Shown one piece after another: positions 34,818-42,171 of a stretch of DNA of 64,000 nt. Origin of the DNA: JAGXSE01 sp040757295 (lineage in GTDB: Bacteria; Bacillota; PH28-bin88). The notes beneath the pieces were generated by a model that had not been told where the DNA came from, searched no databases, and saw only the letters and a program-made list of their open reading frames with translations. Made by a program: the position numbers and the translations under genes. The DNA is taken from contig JBFLXH010000005.1 of NCBI GenBank assembly GCA_040757295.1, forward strand, positions 1 to 64,000. Reading direction: 5' to 3'. Position 1 is the first letter of the stretch; each line of letters starts with the position of its first letter.

Positions 34818-35635
34818 CTTCCTTCTCCTGTCATTAATAAACCTAAAAACGCAGGTATGTTAATAAATCTAACGATTACAAAAAATAAACTCCATCCTGC
34901 GAAATAAGCAATATCACCAATCATCATTTTATTTTGTTTGCTAATCCTGTACTCCCCTGTAAATCCCCGACAGCACATAGAATGATAAACACGTTGCGCT
35001 CTTTCCAGCGTCCTCATTAATAACTGTCCGGTCAACGAACCCCAATTACTTATTTTGATACCCTTTGTATCTGGAGAGCGCAACGAATATGCACACAACG
35101 CACGCCCAACTTCCTCAATTAACAATGTTATATACCGGTATGTTAGAAGAAGTTGCATTATGAAAACCTTGGGAATTCTCATCATTCTAAGGGCTGACGC
35201 AACCCTTGTTATCCCCGTTGTCGCTATAAGCAGGAGGGCTGCCAATATTGTTAGAGATCCCTTAACCAGGATGGAAAAAAAGGATATCCAACCTCCGGAA
35301 ATTTGTATCCATGGCAATATCACTACGGGATTGGTATCAAAAAAAGGATTAAAAACCCCTATGCCAATGATAAAAGGCATGACAAAAAGCATTCTTTTTA
35401 AAATTGGCACTACAGGAATATCCGCCAGGGTTATTACAACAACAGGATAGAATATAAGGGGCAACAATCCGCTTAATTGATATTTGTCAAAAGATACGGT
35501 AACAAATAAAAACATGAGTGTGGTTAACACCTTCATCAGTGGATGTATCTGATGAATATTTGTTCTTTTTCCTGCAAGTTCATCAAGTAGCCTTATATTG
35601 TTTAATAATTCCATCATATTTACCATATCAATCAT
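34814..35635 (-). CDS. nikQ: Nickel/cobalt ECF transporter transmembrane protein
   Basis: 273 residues with about five membrane helices and the EcfT/CbiQ cytoplasmic coupling region (ALRMMRIPKVF, RTLERAQRVYHSMCCRGFTGEY), which touches the ATPase. It is transcribed between nikMN and nikO in one unit. Confidence 0.9.
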   Translation of the reverse strand: MIDMVNMMELLNNIRLLDELAGKRTNIHQIHPLMKVLTTLMFLFVTVSFDKYQLSGLLPLIFYPVVVITLADIPVVPILKRMLFVMPFIIGIGVFNPFFDTNPVVILPWIQISGGWISFFSILVKGSLTILAALLLIATTGITRVASALRMMRIPKVFIMQLLLTYRYITLLIEEVGRALCAYSLRSPDTKGIKISNWGSLTGQLLMRTLERAQRVYHSMCCRGFTGEYRISKQNKMMIGDIAYFAGWSLFFVIVRFINIPAFLGLLMTGEGR

Positions 35636-35687
35636 CAGATCCTATAAATATTATTATGGCGGGTTTAAAGCCCGCCTACTTTTTTTT

Positions 35688-36740
35688 CTAAACAACGCTT
35701 GGTCTTTTTCGTTTTTTGAATAAAATTATGCAAAAACCTGTTATCCCAGCTAAAATTAAAGTCATGATGCCGCCAACCAACCCTGATATACTGGTTCCGG
35801 CATCCACAACAGGCCATGCTTCTTCAGTCTTTGTTTCACCTGTATTAGTTTCCTGTTCCTGAGTTTTAAAGCTGTAATCAGGTAAAAATGCAGTCTTCTC
35901 CTGAATGGAGGCCAATGTTTGATGGATACCATCGGGAACCTCAAGTTCCTCTTTACCCGAAGTATTAAATACAGACCACTCCAAGCCGTCTGGATGTGCA
36001 GATGCAAACCAAGAAAGAAACCCGCCAGTAAAAACCGCAACGATAGCAAGCACGGCAAGAACCTGCTTAATTGGAATTGTTCCCAACGCCTCACCTGACG
36101 ATGCCTTCTCAATGATTTCAGGGCGTGCCTTCCACACAAATCCAACAACTGCAGCTGTAATAAGGCCCTCCACCATTCCTATGGCCAGGTGAATAGGCTG
36201 CATTAACAGTAGGAAGGTGCCAAAAGGTAATTCCGTTTTTCCTGAGAAGAGTGTTTCCAATACTACACTGAACGCCCCAAGTTGAAGACCTATGATTGCA
36301 GACACCATTGTCCCAATAAATATTCGGCTAGGGGAATATCCCCTTCGCATGATTTGTTTATAAATCAAAGGATAAGCTATAAAGCATGTAAAAAAACCAA
36401 GATTAAAAATATTGCATCCCAGTGCAAGTAATCCGCCATCTGCAAAGAACAGTGCCTGGATAACTAAAATAGATGCCATAGTCAGAAAGCCCGCATAAGG
36501 GCCTAGTAATATTGCAAGCAATAAACCTCCACCTAAATGCCCACTAGAACCAGTTGCAGGAATGGAAAAGTTAATCATCTGGGCAGCAAACACAAATGCT
36601 CCCATTACCCCCATTAAAGGTATTTTTTGCTCATCCAAGTCATTCTCAACTTTTTTTGTGGCATAAGCAGCAACCCCTGCTGTTACTGCCCACATGGTTC
36701 CGCCTACAACCGGTGAAATCAAGGCGTCTGCCATATGCAT
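35688..36740 (-). CDS. nikMN: Nickel/cobalt ECF substrate-binding protein, NikM-NikN fusion
   Basis: About 350 residues. The N-terminal NikM/CbiM domain starts MHMADALISP. The second residue, His, is a metal ligand in this family and fixes the start at ATG 36740 (AGGAGG, 8 nt). SSGHLGGGLL follows. The C-terminal NikN/CbiN part begins near ASAHPDGLEWS and ends with a membrane helix and a KKRKR tail. It selects Ni or Co; which of the two is not decidable here. Confidence 0.92.
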   Translation of the reverse strand: MHMADALISPVVGGTMWAVTAGVAAYATKKVENDLDEQKIPLMGVMGAFVFAAQMINFSIPATGSSGHLGGGLLLAILLGPYAGFLTMASILVIQALFFADGGLLALGCNIFNLGFFTCFIAYPLIYKQIMRRGYSPSRIFIGTMVSAIIGLQLGAFSVVLETLFSGKTELPFGTFLLLMQPIHLAIGMVEGLITAAVVGFVWKARPEIIEKASSGEALGTIPIKQVLAVLAIVAVFTGGFLSWFASAHPDGLEWSVFNTSGKEELEVPDGIHQTLASIQEKTAFLPDYSFKTQEQETNTGETKTEEAWPVVDAGTSISGLVGGIMTLILAGITGFCIILFKKRKRPSVV

Positions 36741-36775
36741 ATGTATCTCCTCCTTAGCAGACCTCTTTTTACCGA

Positions 36776-36830
36776 CAAAAAGCCACAAAGGCAATACACT
36801 GCTTCTGCAATGTGATCAACCTTCGTGGCT
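36776..36830 (-). terminator. Long hairpin terminator or attenuator in the nikMN leader
   Basis: On the minus strand, AGCCACGAAGG pairs with CCTTTGTGGCT, and the interior continues with CATTGC-AGAA-GCAGTG. TTTTTGTC follows. The stem of about 20 bp ends 35 nt before the nikMN ATG. Confidence 0.75.
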
Positions 36831-36899
36831 GTCTATCCTAAGAATAATGTTTTGCAGTTTCTAACTTAACCTTTTTGAGCCTTCATGACTCTTTTATAC
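36831..36899 (-). promoter_or_regulatory. nikMN leader, possible regulatory RNA
   Basis: This transcribed stretch lies between the promoter and the attenuator hairpin. It holds a GAGTC-ATGAA-GGCTC hairpin and AGTTAGAAACT. I do not see cobalamin-riboswitch boxes. A NiCo-type or new metal-sensing leader is possible. Confidence 0.35.
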
Positions 36900-36906
36900 A
36901 AAATCT

Positions 36907-36935
36907 ATTATAGTAAACAAAATCGCACTTGTCTA
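36907..36935 (-). promoter_or_regulatory. Promoter of nikMNQO
   Basis: On the minus strand, TAGACA, a 17-nt spacer and a perfect TATAAT. Confidence 0.75.
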
Positions 36936-37088
36936 CAATAATTCTGGCTGGTTATGGTGACTACGGGCTTGCACTAGAATTTGGCAGATGGGTTTTATGC
37001 AACGGTAACAGTATTGCCATGGTTTTGGCGGGCTAGTCTCAACAACACCTTGCTGAGCCACGCCAGGTAAAAGTTGTTAAGAATATTC

Positions 37089-37116
37089 TTGTACATTACT
37101 ATGATAATGATATAAT
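37089..37116 (+). promoter_or_regulatory. Promoter of the RHH-PIN module
   Basis: TTGTAC, a 16-nt spacer and TATAAT, 20 nt upstream of the antitoxin start. Confidence 0.6.
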
Positions 37117-37136
37117 GTATATGGAGGTGTTACAGA

Positions 37137-37376
37137 ATGCCGCAAAAAATGGTTCGCAAACAGGTCTATCTTACTTCCGTGCAGGAACAAAAATTAAAAA
37201 AACTCGCCCGGAAAAACAGTGTAACAGAAGCCGAAATACTCCGTAGGGCTATTGATAATTACATTCAAGAAGAGCCGTTAGAAGAAGATCCCCTACTTGA
37301 GCTATGCGGTTGTTACGATGGAGAGGAGGATGAATCTCTCCATCATGACGAGTATGTCTATGGGCAAAAATCGTAA
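37137..37376 (+). CDS. Ribbon-helix-helix antitoxin
   Basis: 79 residues. The RHH DNA-binding motif (VRKQVYLTSVQEQKLKKLA, VTEAEILRRAIDNYIQ) precedes an acidic C-terminus (EEPLEEDPLLELCG) for toxin binding. ATG follows GGAGGTG. It overlaps the downstream PIN gene. Confidence 0.85.
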   Translation: MPQKMVRKQVYLTSVQEQKLKKLARKNSVTEAEILRRAIDNYIQEEPLEEDPLLELCGCYDGEEDESLHHDEYVYGQKS

Positions 37377-37797
37377 GATCTTCGTTGATACTAGTGGGTT
37401 GCTGGCCTTGTTTGACCGCAAGGACCAGTATCACCAATCCGCAGCGGAATACTACCGCAAGATCTCCACGCGAAAAAAGGTCATAACCAACTTAATTGTG
37501 GCAGAAACGTACACGCGTTTGAGACAGCAAGCGGGCTTCGATCTGGCCATGACATTTCTGGCAGCAATAGACGCAGCTAAAAACAGTGGCCTGCTGGACC
37601 TTGTGTATAGCAATGCTCGGATTGAAACATTGTCTAGAAGCTATTTGGACAAATACCATGATCATAAACTTTCATACACTGACGCTGTCAGTTTTGCCGT
37701 TATCCTGCAACCACGAAGTGAGATCCATGAAATCTTTGCGTATGACCGCCATTTCATTATGACCAAGAAGCTGGTTTGCCCGGGACTTGGCAAATGA
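37330..37797 (+). CDS. PIN-domain toxin
   Basis: About 155 residues. The core is KIFVDTSGLLALFDRKD, with acidic residues in NLIVAETY, SYTDAVSFAV and AYDRHF forming the RNase site. The start is uncertain: ATG at 37330 (GGAGAG at about 6 nt), 37345, 37354 or 37360. All overlap the antitoxin's end. Confidence 0.85.
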   Translation: MNLSIMTSMSMGKNRKIFVDTSGLLALFDRKDQYHQSAAEYYRKISTRKKVITNLIVAETYTRLRQQAGFDLAMTFLAAIDAAKNSGLLDLVYSNARIETLSRSYLDKYHDHKLSYTDAVSFAVILQPRSEIHEIFAYDRHFIMTKKLVCPGLGK

Positions 37798-37852
37798 ACT
37801 ACCAGGGTTTTAGAATTTTCACCGAATGAACTTCCTGAAAGGAGTGATCAAC

Positions 37853-38407
37853 TTGCGCCGCGTGTTAATGGTGATCGACATGCAAAATGATTTTGTGGCA
37901 GAAGTAGGAGCCTTGAGTTTCCCGGAAGCCCGCCAGGTGATACCTTTTGTAACCGCTAAGGTTAAGGAAGCCCTGGCCAGGGGATATGAGGTCCTGTTCA
38001 CGCTGGATACCCATACCCCCGGTGACCTTGAGTTTAATAAGTTTCCTCCTCATTGCCTTGCCGATACACCCGGGCAAGAACTAATCCCAGAACTGCAGCA
38101 AATTGTCAATGACGAATTGAAAACCGACCGGATTCACTTGGTCCGCAAAAACCGTTACAGCGCTTTCCACGGTACTGAACTGGACCAATTGTTGGGCCTG
38201 AGCCCCGGCTCGTCAAAGGAAAAGGTGGCCGAGGTGGAACTGGTGGGGGTATGTACAAATATCTGCTGCTTTTTCACGGCGGAAGAACTGGCGAACCGCG
38301 ATGTACCGGTTACGGCCTACCAGGAGGGCATGGCCAGTTTCGACCAAACCGCCCACCAATATGCCCTGGAACAAATGAAGAGTGTATTGGGGGTGAAAGT
38401 CGTCTAG
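37853..38407 (+). CDS. Isochorismatase-family hydrolase, nicotinamidase-like
   Basis: About 184 residues. The Asp9/Lys99/Cys134 triad is readable in VIDMQNDF, LVRKNRYSAF and GVCTNICC. Asp52, His54 and His67 (LDTHTPGD, FPPHC) match the metal ligands of PncA nicotinamidases, so conversion of nicotinamide to nicotinate is the best guess. The TTG start has AAGGAG at 8 nt. It stands alone. Confidence 0.85.
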   Translation: MRRVLMVIDMQNDFVAEVGALSFPEARQVIPFVTAKVKEALARGYEVLFTLDTHTPGDLEFNKFPPHCLADTPGQELIPELQQIVNDELKTDRIHLVRKNRYSAFHGTELDQLLGLSPGSSKEKVAEVELVGVCTNICCFFTAEELANRDVPVTAYQEGMASFDQTAHQYALEQMKSVLGVKVV

Positions 38408-38497
38408 CCACGTATTTATCCATAGTCTATCAATACTCGTGATTTCTCATAACCAATACTTCTTAAAAGGTTAGTCATAATGTTCAGGTTGCAGGAT

Positions 38498-38535
38498 CCT
38501 ACTGAATTCTGAATACCTGAATAGTAACAAACTCC
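38498..38535. repeat. TCAGAATTC-type short repeat
   Basis: TACTGAATTCTGAATACCTG followed by AATAGTAACA matches 15897-15930. The rest of the 38408-38759 gap shows nothing assignable. Confidence 0.6.
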
Positions 38536-38759
38536 CGGCAGAAAGGGAAAAAAATGCCTGCGGCATAAACAGGCGGCGCTTGAGAGGAAAAAACCGGTTA
38601 AAATTCTCACCTGTTTTGATAAATAGGTGTATATTCGCCCAGCTTTGGGCATAATCCTCTACCATAAAAGATTAGATACCCTTCTTTTGCAGGAAATCCT
38701 TGCCGCTTGAAGAAATTATTGCTGAAAGCAAGACGCTGGCTTACCTCTTTGAAGGAGTG

Positions 38760-39336
38760 ATGCGCTATACTAAAAATAACCAAAGCGCCTTATACCGCCC
38801 TGTTCCCTGTTCCTGCGGTACTAGTAAGCTGTGGTTCTGTTGATTATTCACCCAACATTATCACAATCGCCTGGACCGGCACCATGTGCTCGGAACCTCC
38901 TATGGTCTATGTTAGTATCAGGCCGGGAAGACATTCATTTAGCATTATTGAAGCCACAAGAGATTTTGTCATCAATATCCCCTCGGCAAGTATGGCTCGA
39001 GCGGTGGACCTGTGCGGTACTGTCTCGGGCAGGAATGTTGACAAGTTTCTGGAATGCGGTTTTACTCCCGTACCAGCTACTGTCGTGAAGGCGCCGCTAA
39101 TAAATGAGTGCCCGGTAAATATTGAGTGCGCTGTTAAACAGGTATTGCCCCTTGGCACCCACCATGCTTTTGTCGCTGAGGTGGTAGCCGTAAATATAGA
39201 CGCGGCAGTGATTGACGATAAAGGCCGGATCGACATGGAACGATTACAGCCTTACGCCTACTGCCTGAATGAATACCGGCAAGTTTCTTCCCTTTTAGGC
39301 GTGCACGGCTTTTCCCTAAAAAACAAAGGCAAATAG
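38760..39336 (+). pseudogene. Flavin reductase-like protein, frameshifted by a 7-bp tandem duplication
   Basis: The downstream frame (from codons before 38884) gives VPAVLVSCGSVDYSPNIIT, AWTGTMCSEPPMVYVSI and onward, a flavin reductase-like FMN-binding split barrel. The true N-terminus (QSALYRPV) is in another frame. At 38799-38812 the sequence is CCTGTTCCCTGTTC; dropping one 7-bp unit restores YRPVPAVLVSCG in a single frame. The upstream start is unclear because the open frame continues before the ATG at 38760. Confidence 0.8.
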
Positions 39337-39375
39337 AAAAAAGATCTTTGAAGGCCTGTAGGGTAATGCAGGTCC

Positions 39376-39912
39376 TTATTCTTTTAGCTGCTTAAGTATT
39401 TGTTTAGAGTAGTAGGATTTGGGAGTTCCGGTCCTGGCAACGAACTGGGCCAGGCCCCGCTCACCCCGGTTGTAGGCGGTTAAGGCCTTGTCCAAATCTC
39501 CATGATACCGCTGAATGAGATAAGAGAGAATATACGCAGTCAGTTTGATGTTGAATTCCGGGTCAAACAGCATCTCCGGGTTGAAATCCTTAACCCCTAA
39601 ACGCTCAGCAGCCCAGGCTCCGGTTCCGGGCATAATTTGGCCTAACCCCATAGCTCCTTTATGGCTTACCGCCATTGGATCAAAATTGCTTTCAAACCGG
39701 ATCACCTCGTGCAAGAGCTCGGGTGTCAATTGAGGGTATTTGGCCGCCTGTCTGATGATGGTGGCTTCCAGGTCAAAGGGCTTTTCCTCCCCTGGCGGCT
39801 CCAGGGACTGACCCTGTTCTTTCTCTGGTTCTCCTGGCTGTAAAAGAGTAAAGCCAACCGTGAAAAGAAGAAATAGGCATATTAATGCCCCAGCCGTTAC
39901 TTGCCGTGCCAT
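39376..39912 (-). CDS. Lytic transglycosylase (SLT family)
   Basis: 178 residues. A signal or anchor segment (about 8-24) and a short linker precede the SLT domain: catalytic Glu74 in VIRFESNFDP, then GAMGLGQIMPGT and ALTAYNRGERGLAQ. It would cut peptidoglycan glycan strands outside the membrane. Confidence 0.9.
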   Translation of the reverse strand: MARQVTAGALICLFLLFTVGFTLLQPGEPEKEQGQSLEPPGEEKPFDLEATIIRQAAKYPQLTPELLHEVIRFESNFDPMAVSHKGAMGLGQIMPGTGAWAAERLGVKDFNPEMLFDPEFNIKLTAYILSYLIQRYHGDLDKALTAYNRGERGLAQFVARTGTPKSYYSKQILKQLKE

Positions 39913-40150
39913 ATTACCTTCACCCCGTTTGCCGGAAAAAATCCGCTTAATCTAGCATAAACTTATGGTTATGCTAAATTATTATTTCTTGGATAATATT
40001 ACACCTGATTCCGGCAAAAGGGAAGGAAACTTTTTACATTACGTTGTACTATTAGGTTTTTGGATAGCGGAAATGGTGAATTAAGGGAGATGGCCAGGTA
40101 AGCAAACGGTCTTCCTCCGTCGCCCAAGGGCCGCCGTTATGGATGAGCAT

Positions 40151-40178
40151 AAAACGAAAGCCTGCAAGCATGCAGGCC
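40151..40178 (-). terminator. Terminator after the thiolase gene
   Basis: GCCTGCATG / CATGCAGGC-type stem (40160-40177), followed on the minus strand by TTTCGTTTT. Confidence 0.75.
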
Positions 40179-40203
40179 GAAAGACTTGTTTGCACCCTGA
40201 TTT

Positions 40204-41379
40204 TTAACGTTCCACAATGATGGCCATTCCCATGCCGCCACCGATACAAAGGGTGGCCAGACCCCTCTTGACATCCCGCCGTTTCATCTCGTACAGGAGA
40301 GTGGTAAGGATGCGGGCGCCGGTACACCCTACCGGATGGCCCAGGCCCACACCGCTGCCGTTGACATTGACAATATCCCTATTCAAACCTAAGAGCTTTT
40401 CACAGGCCAAATACTGGGCCGCAAAAGCCTCGTTCACCTCAATCAGGTCGATATCCGCCAAGGACAGCCCAGCTTTCTGCAAAGCCTTTTGAGTGGCAGG
40501 CACTGGCCCGTAGCCCATCAATTCAGGTTCTACGCCGGCCCAAGCATAAGACACCACTTTGGCCAAAGGTTCTAGGCCTAAAGAGAGAGCCTTGGCGGCA
40601 GACATTAGCACCAAAGCTGCGGCGCCGTCATTGATGCTGGAGGAATTACCGGCAGTGACTGTCCCACCCGGGCGGAATGCGGGGGCTAGTTTAGCCAGTT
40701 TCTCTAGGCTGATGTCTTTCCGGGGATGTTCATCCTTCTCCACTACAATAGGAGGGCCCTTGCGCTGGGGAACCGCTACAGGCACGACTTCTTCCAAGAA
40801 GCGGCCTGTTTCCCAAGCCTCTACCGCTTTCTGGTGACTGCGTTGAGCGATCTCATCCTGTTCCTCCCGGGTAATGGCATACTTATCTGCTAATCTTTCG
40901 GCAGTTTCACCCATCATTATTTTGTGGTCCGGATCCGTCAACAATTCCCACATAGCGTCTGTCATCTGCCCGTGCATCATCCTTTGGCCCCAGCGGGCGT
41001 CTTTCAGTACATAGGGGGCTGAACTCATGCTTTCGGTTCCGCCGGCAATCATCACCTGGGCATCACCGGCGGTAATTGCCTGGCAGGCTGATACAACCGC
41101 CTGTAAGCCGGATGCGCACTGGCGCTGCACAGTATAGGCTGTGGTTTCTTTCGGAAAACCTGCTCTAAGGGCAGCAACCCTGGCCGTATTGGGCTCGTCG
41201 GTCCGCTGGATGGCATTACCCAGAATTATTTCTTCCACTAGCTCAGGGGTTATTCCCGCCCGCTTGACAACCTCTTGCAAGACAACGGAAGCCAGCTGGT
41301 TTGCCTGCAGGTCTTTCAAAGCCCCGCCAAATTCGCCGATAGGAGTTCTGGCTGCTGAGACGATTACTGTTTCTGGCAT
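40204..41379 (-). CDS. Acetyl-CoA C-acetyltransferase (thiolase)
   Basis: 391 residues with the complete thiolase active site: Cys88 in VQRQCASG, His348 in GLGHPVGC and Cys378 in LCIGGGMG. It condenses or cleaves acetoacetyl-CoA. No other beta-oxidation or butyrate gene adjoins it. ATG follows AAAAAGGAGATGGAAAA. Confidence 0.95.
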   Translation of the reverse strand: MPETVIVSAARTPIGEFGGALKDLQANQLASVVLQEVVKRAGITPELVEEIILGNAIQRTDEPNTARVAALRAGFPKETTAYTVQRQCASGLQAVVSACQAITAGDAQVMIAGGTESMSSAPYVLKDARWGQRMMHGQMTDAMWELLTDPDHKIMMGETAERLADKYAITREEQDEIAQRSHQKAVEAWETGRFLEEVVPVAVPQRKGPPIVVEKDEHPRKDISLEKLAKLAPAFRPGGTVTAGNSSSINDGAAALVLMSAAKALSLGLEPLAKVVSYAWAGVEPELMGYGPVPATQKALQKAGLSLADIDLIEVNEAFAAQYLACEKLLGLNRDIVNVNGSGVGLGHPVGCTGARILTTLLYEMKRRDVKRGLATLCIGGGMGMAIIVER

Positions 41380-41409
41380 TTTTCCATCTCCTTTTTAGCA
41401 TATCTCTCT

Positions 41410-42000
41410 TTAATAAACCGCAATCAATTCCTTTACTTGATTATACTTGGCTTCTCCGATGCCGGAGACATTGGTAATATCCTTAATATCCCGGAAAGGT
41501 CCTTTGCTGTTCCTGTAATCAATAATGCGCTGAGCCAAAGCAGGGCCGATCCCCGGCAGGTTTTTCAGTTGCTCCAGGGTGGCGGTATTAATATTTATTA
41601 AGCCTGGCTGTAAGGCCGCTGCCGCTCCTTCGGCATGGGTCAGTGCCGCTCCAACCCTTGGCACGGTAATCTTTTGGCCATCAATGAGGGGAGCAGCCAA
41701 ATTAAGGGCCTGCAGGTCAGCCTCCTCCAAGGGTTTAGCCTTTTCCACCCCGTCCACTACCCGGGAGCCCTTTGGCACCCGGTACACCCCGGGAAACTGT
41801 ACCGCCCCGGAAACATGGATCACAACCTCCTGTTGGACCGGGGTTTGCTCCCGAGCTGGCAAATTATTTGTCCCAGCTGAAATCACTTGCGGTGGTGCCG
41901 GCTTGGACGTCCACCGGGCATATTTGATGCCAGCGCCAAAAAGCAGCGCCGCCACTAACAAAAGGAGCAGCGCCTGGGCTCGACGGTCCATCTGAATCAA
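41410..42000 (-). CDS. comEA: Competence DNA receptor ComEA
   Basis: 196 residues: a membrane anchor (about 9-25), an SLBB domain (VVIHVSGAVQFPGVYRVPKG) and a C-terminal helix-hairpin-helix pair (ININTATLEQLKNLPGIGPA, then ITNVSGIGEAKYNQ). It binds incoming DNA for ComEC. The TTG start follows AAGGGGGG at 6 nt. Confidence 0.93.
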   Translation of the reverse strand: MIQMDRRAQALLLLLVAALLFGAGIKYARWTSKPAPPQVISAGTNNLPAREQTPVQQEVVIHVSGAVQFPGVYRVPKGSRVVDGVEKAKPLEEADLQALNLAAPLIDGQKITVPRVGAALTHAEGAAAALQPGLININTATLEQLKNLPGIGPALAQRIIDYRNSKGPFRDIKDITNVSGIGEAKYNQVKELIAVY

Positions 42001-42114
42001 TTACAGCCCCCCTTTCCCCAAGGGAATCTATACTACAATTCAAGCCTTTTCTCCTTCAAATCACCGGAGTAGCTGTAAACTTTATGCAAAAAAAACCCAG
42101 TCCCGGCAAAAGGC

Positions 42115-42144
42115 ACAAAAAACGCCCGGGGTCCAATCCCGGGC
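42115..42144 (-). terminator. Terminator after leuS
   Basis: On the minus strand, GCCCGGG..CCCGGGC is followed by GTTTTTTG. Confidence 0.85.
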
Positions 42145-42171
42145 TTAAGGTAGCAGGTAAATAGTAAGCGG

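Noticed and set aside
36831..36935. Cobalamin riboswitch upstream of nikMN
   Set aside because: No B12-box (GCCACTG) or related conserved blocks are found.
38416..38665. Two overlapping minus-strand frames of 64-78 codons
   Set aside because: No ribosome site, Cys/Phe-rich odd composition, and overlap with a short repeat tract.
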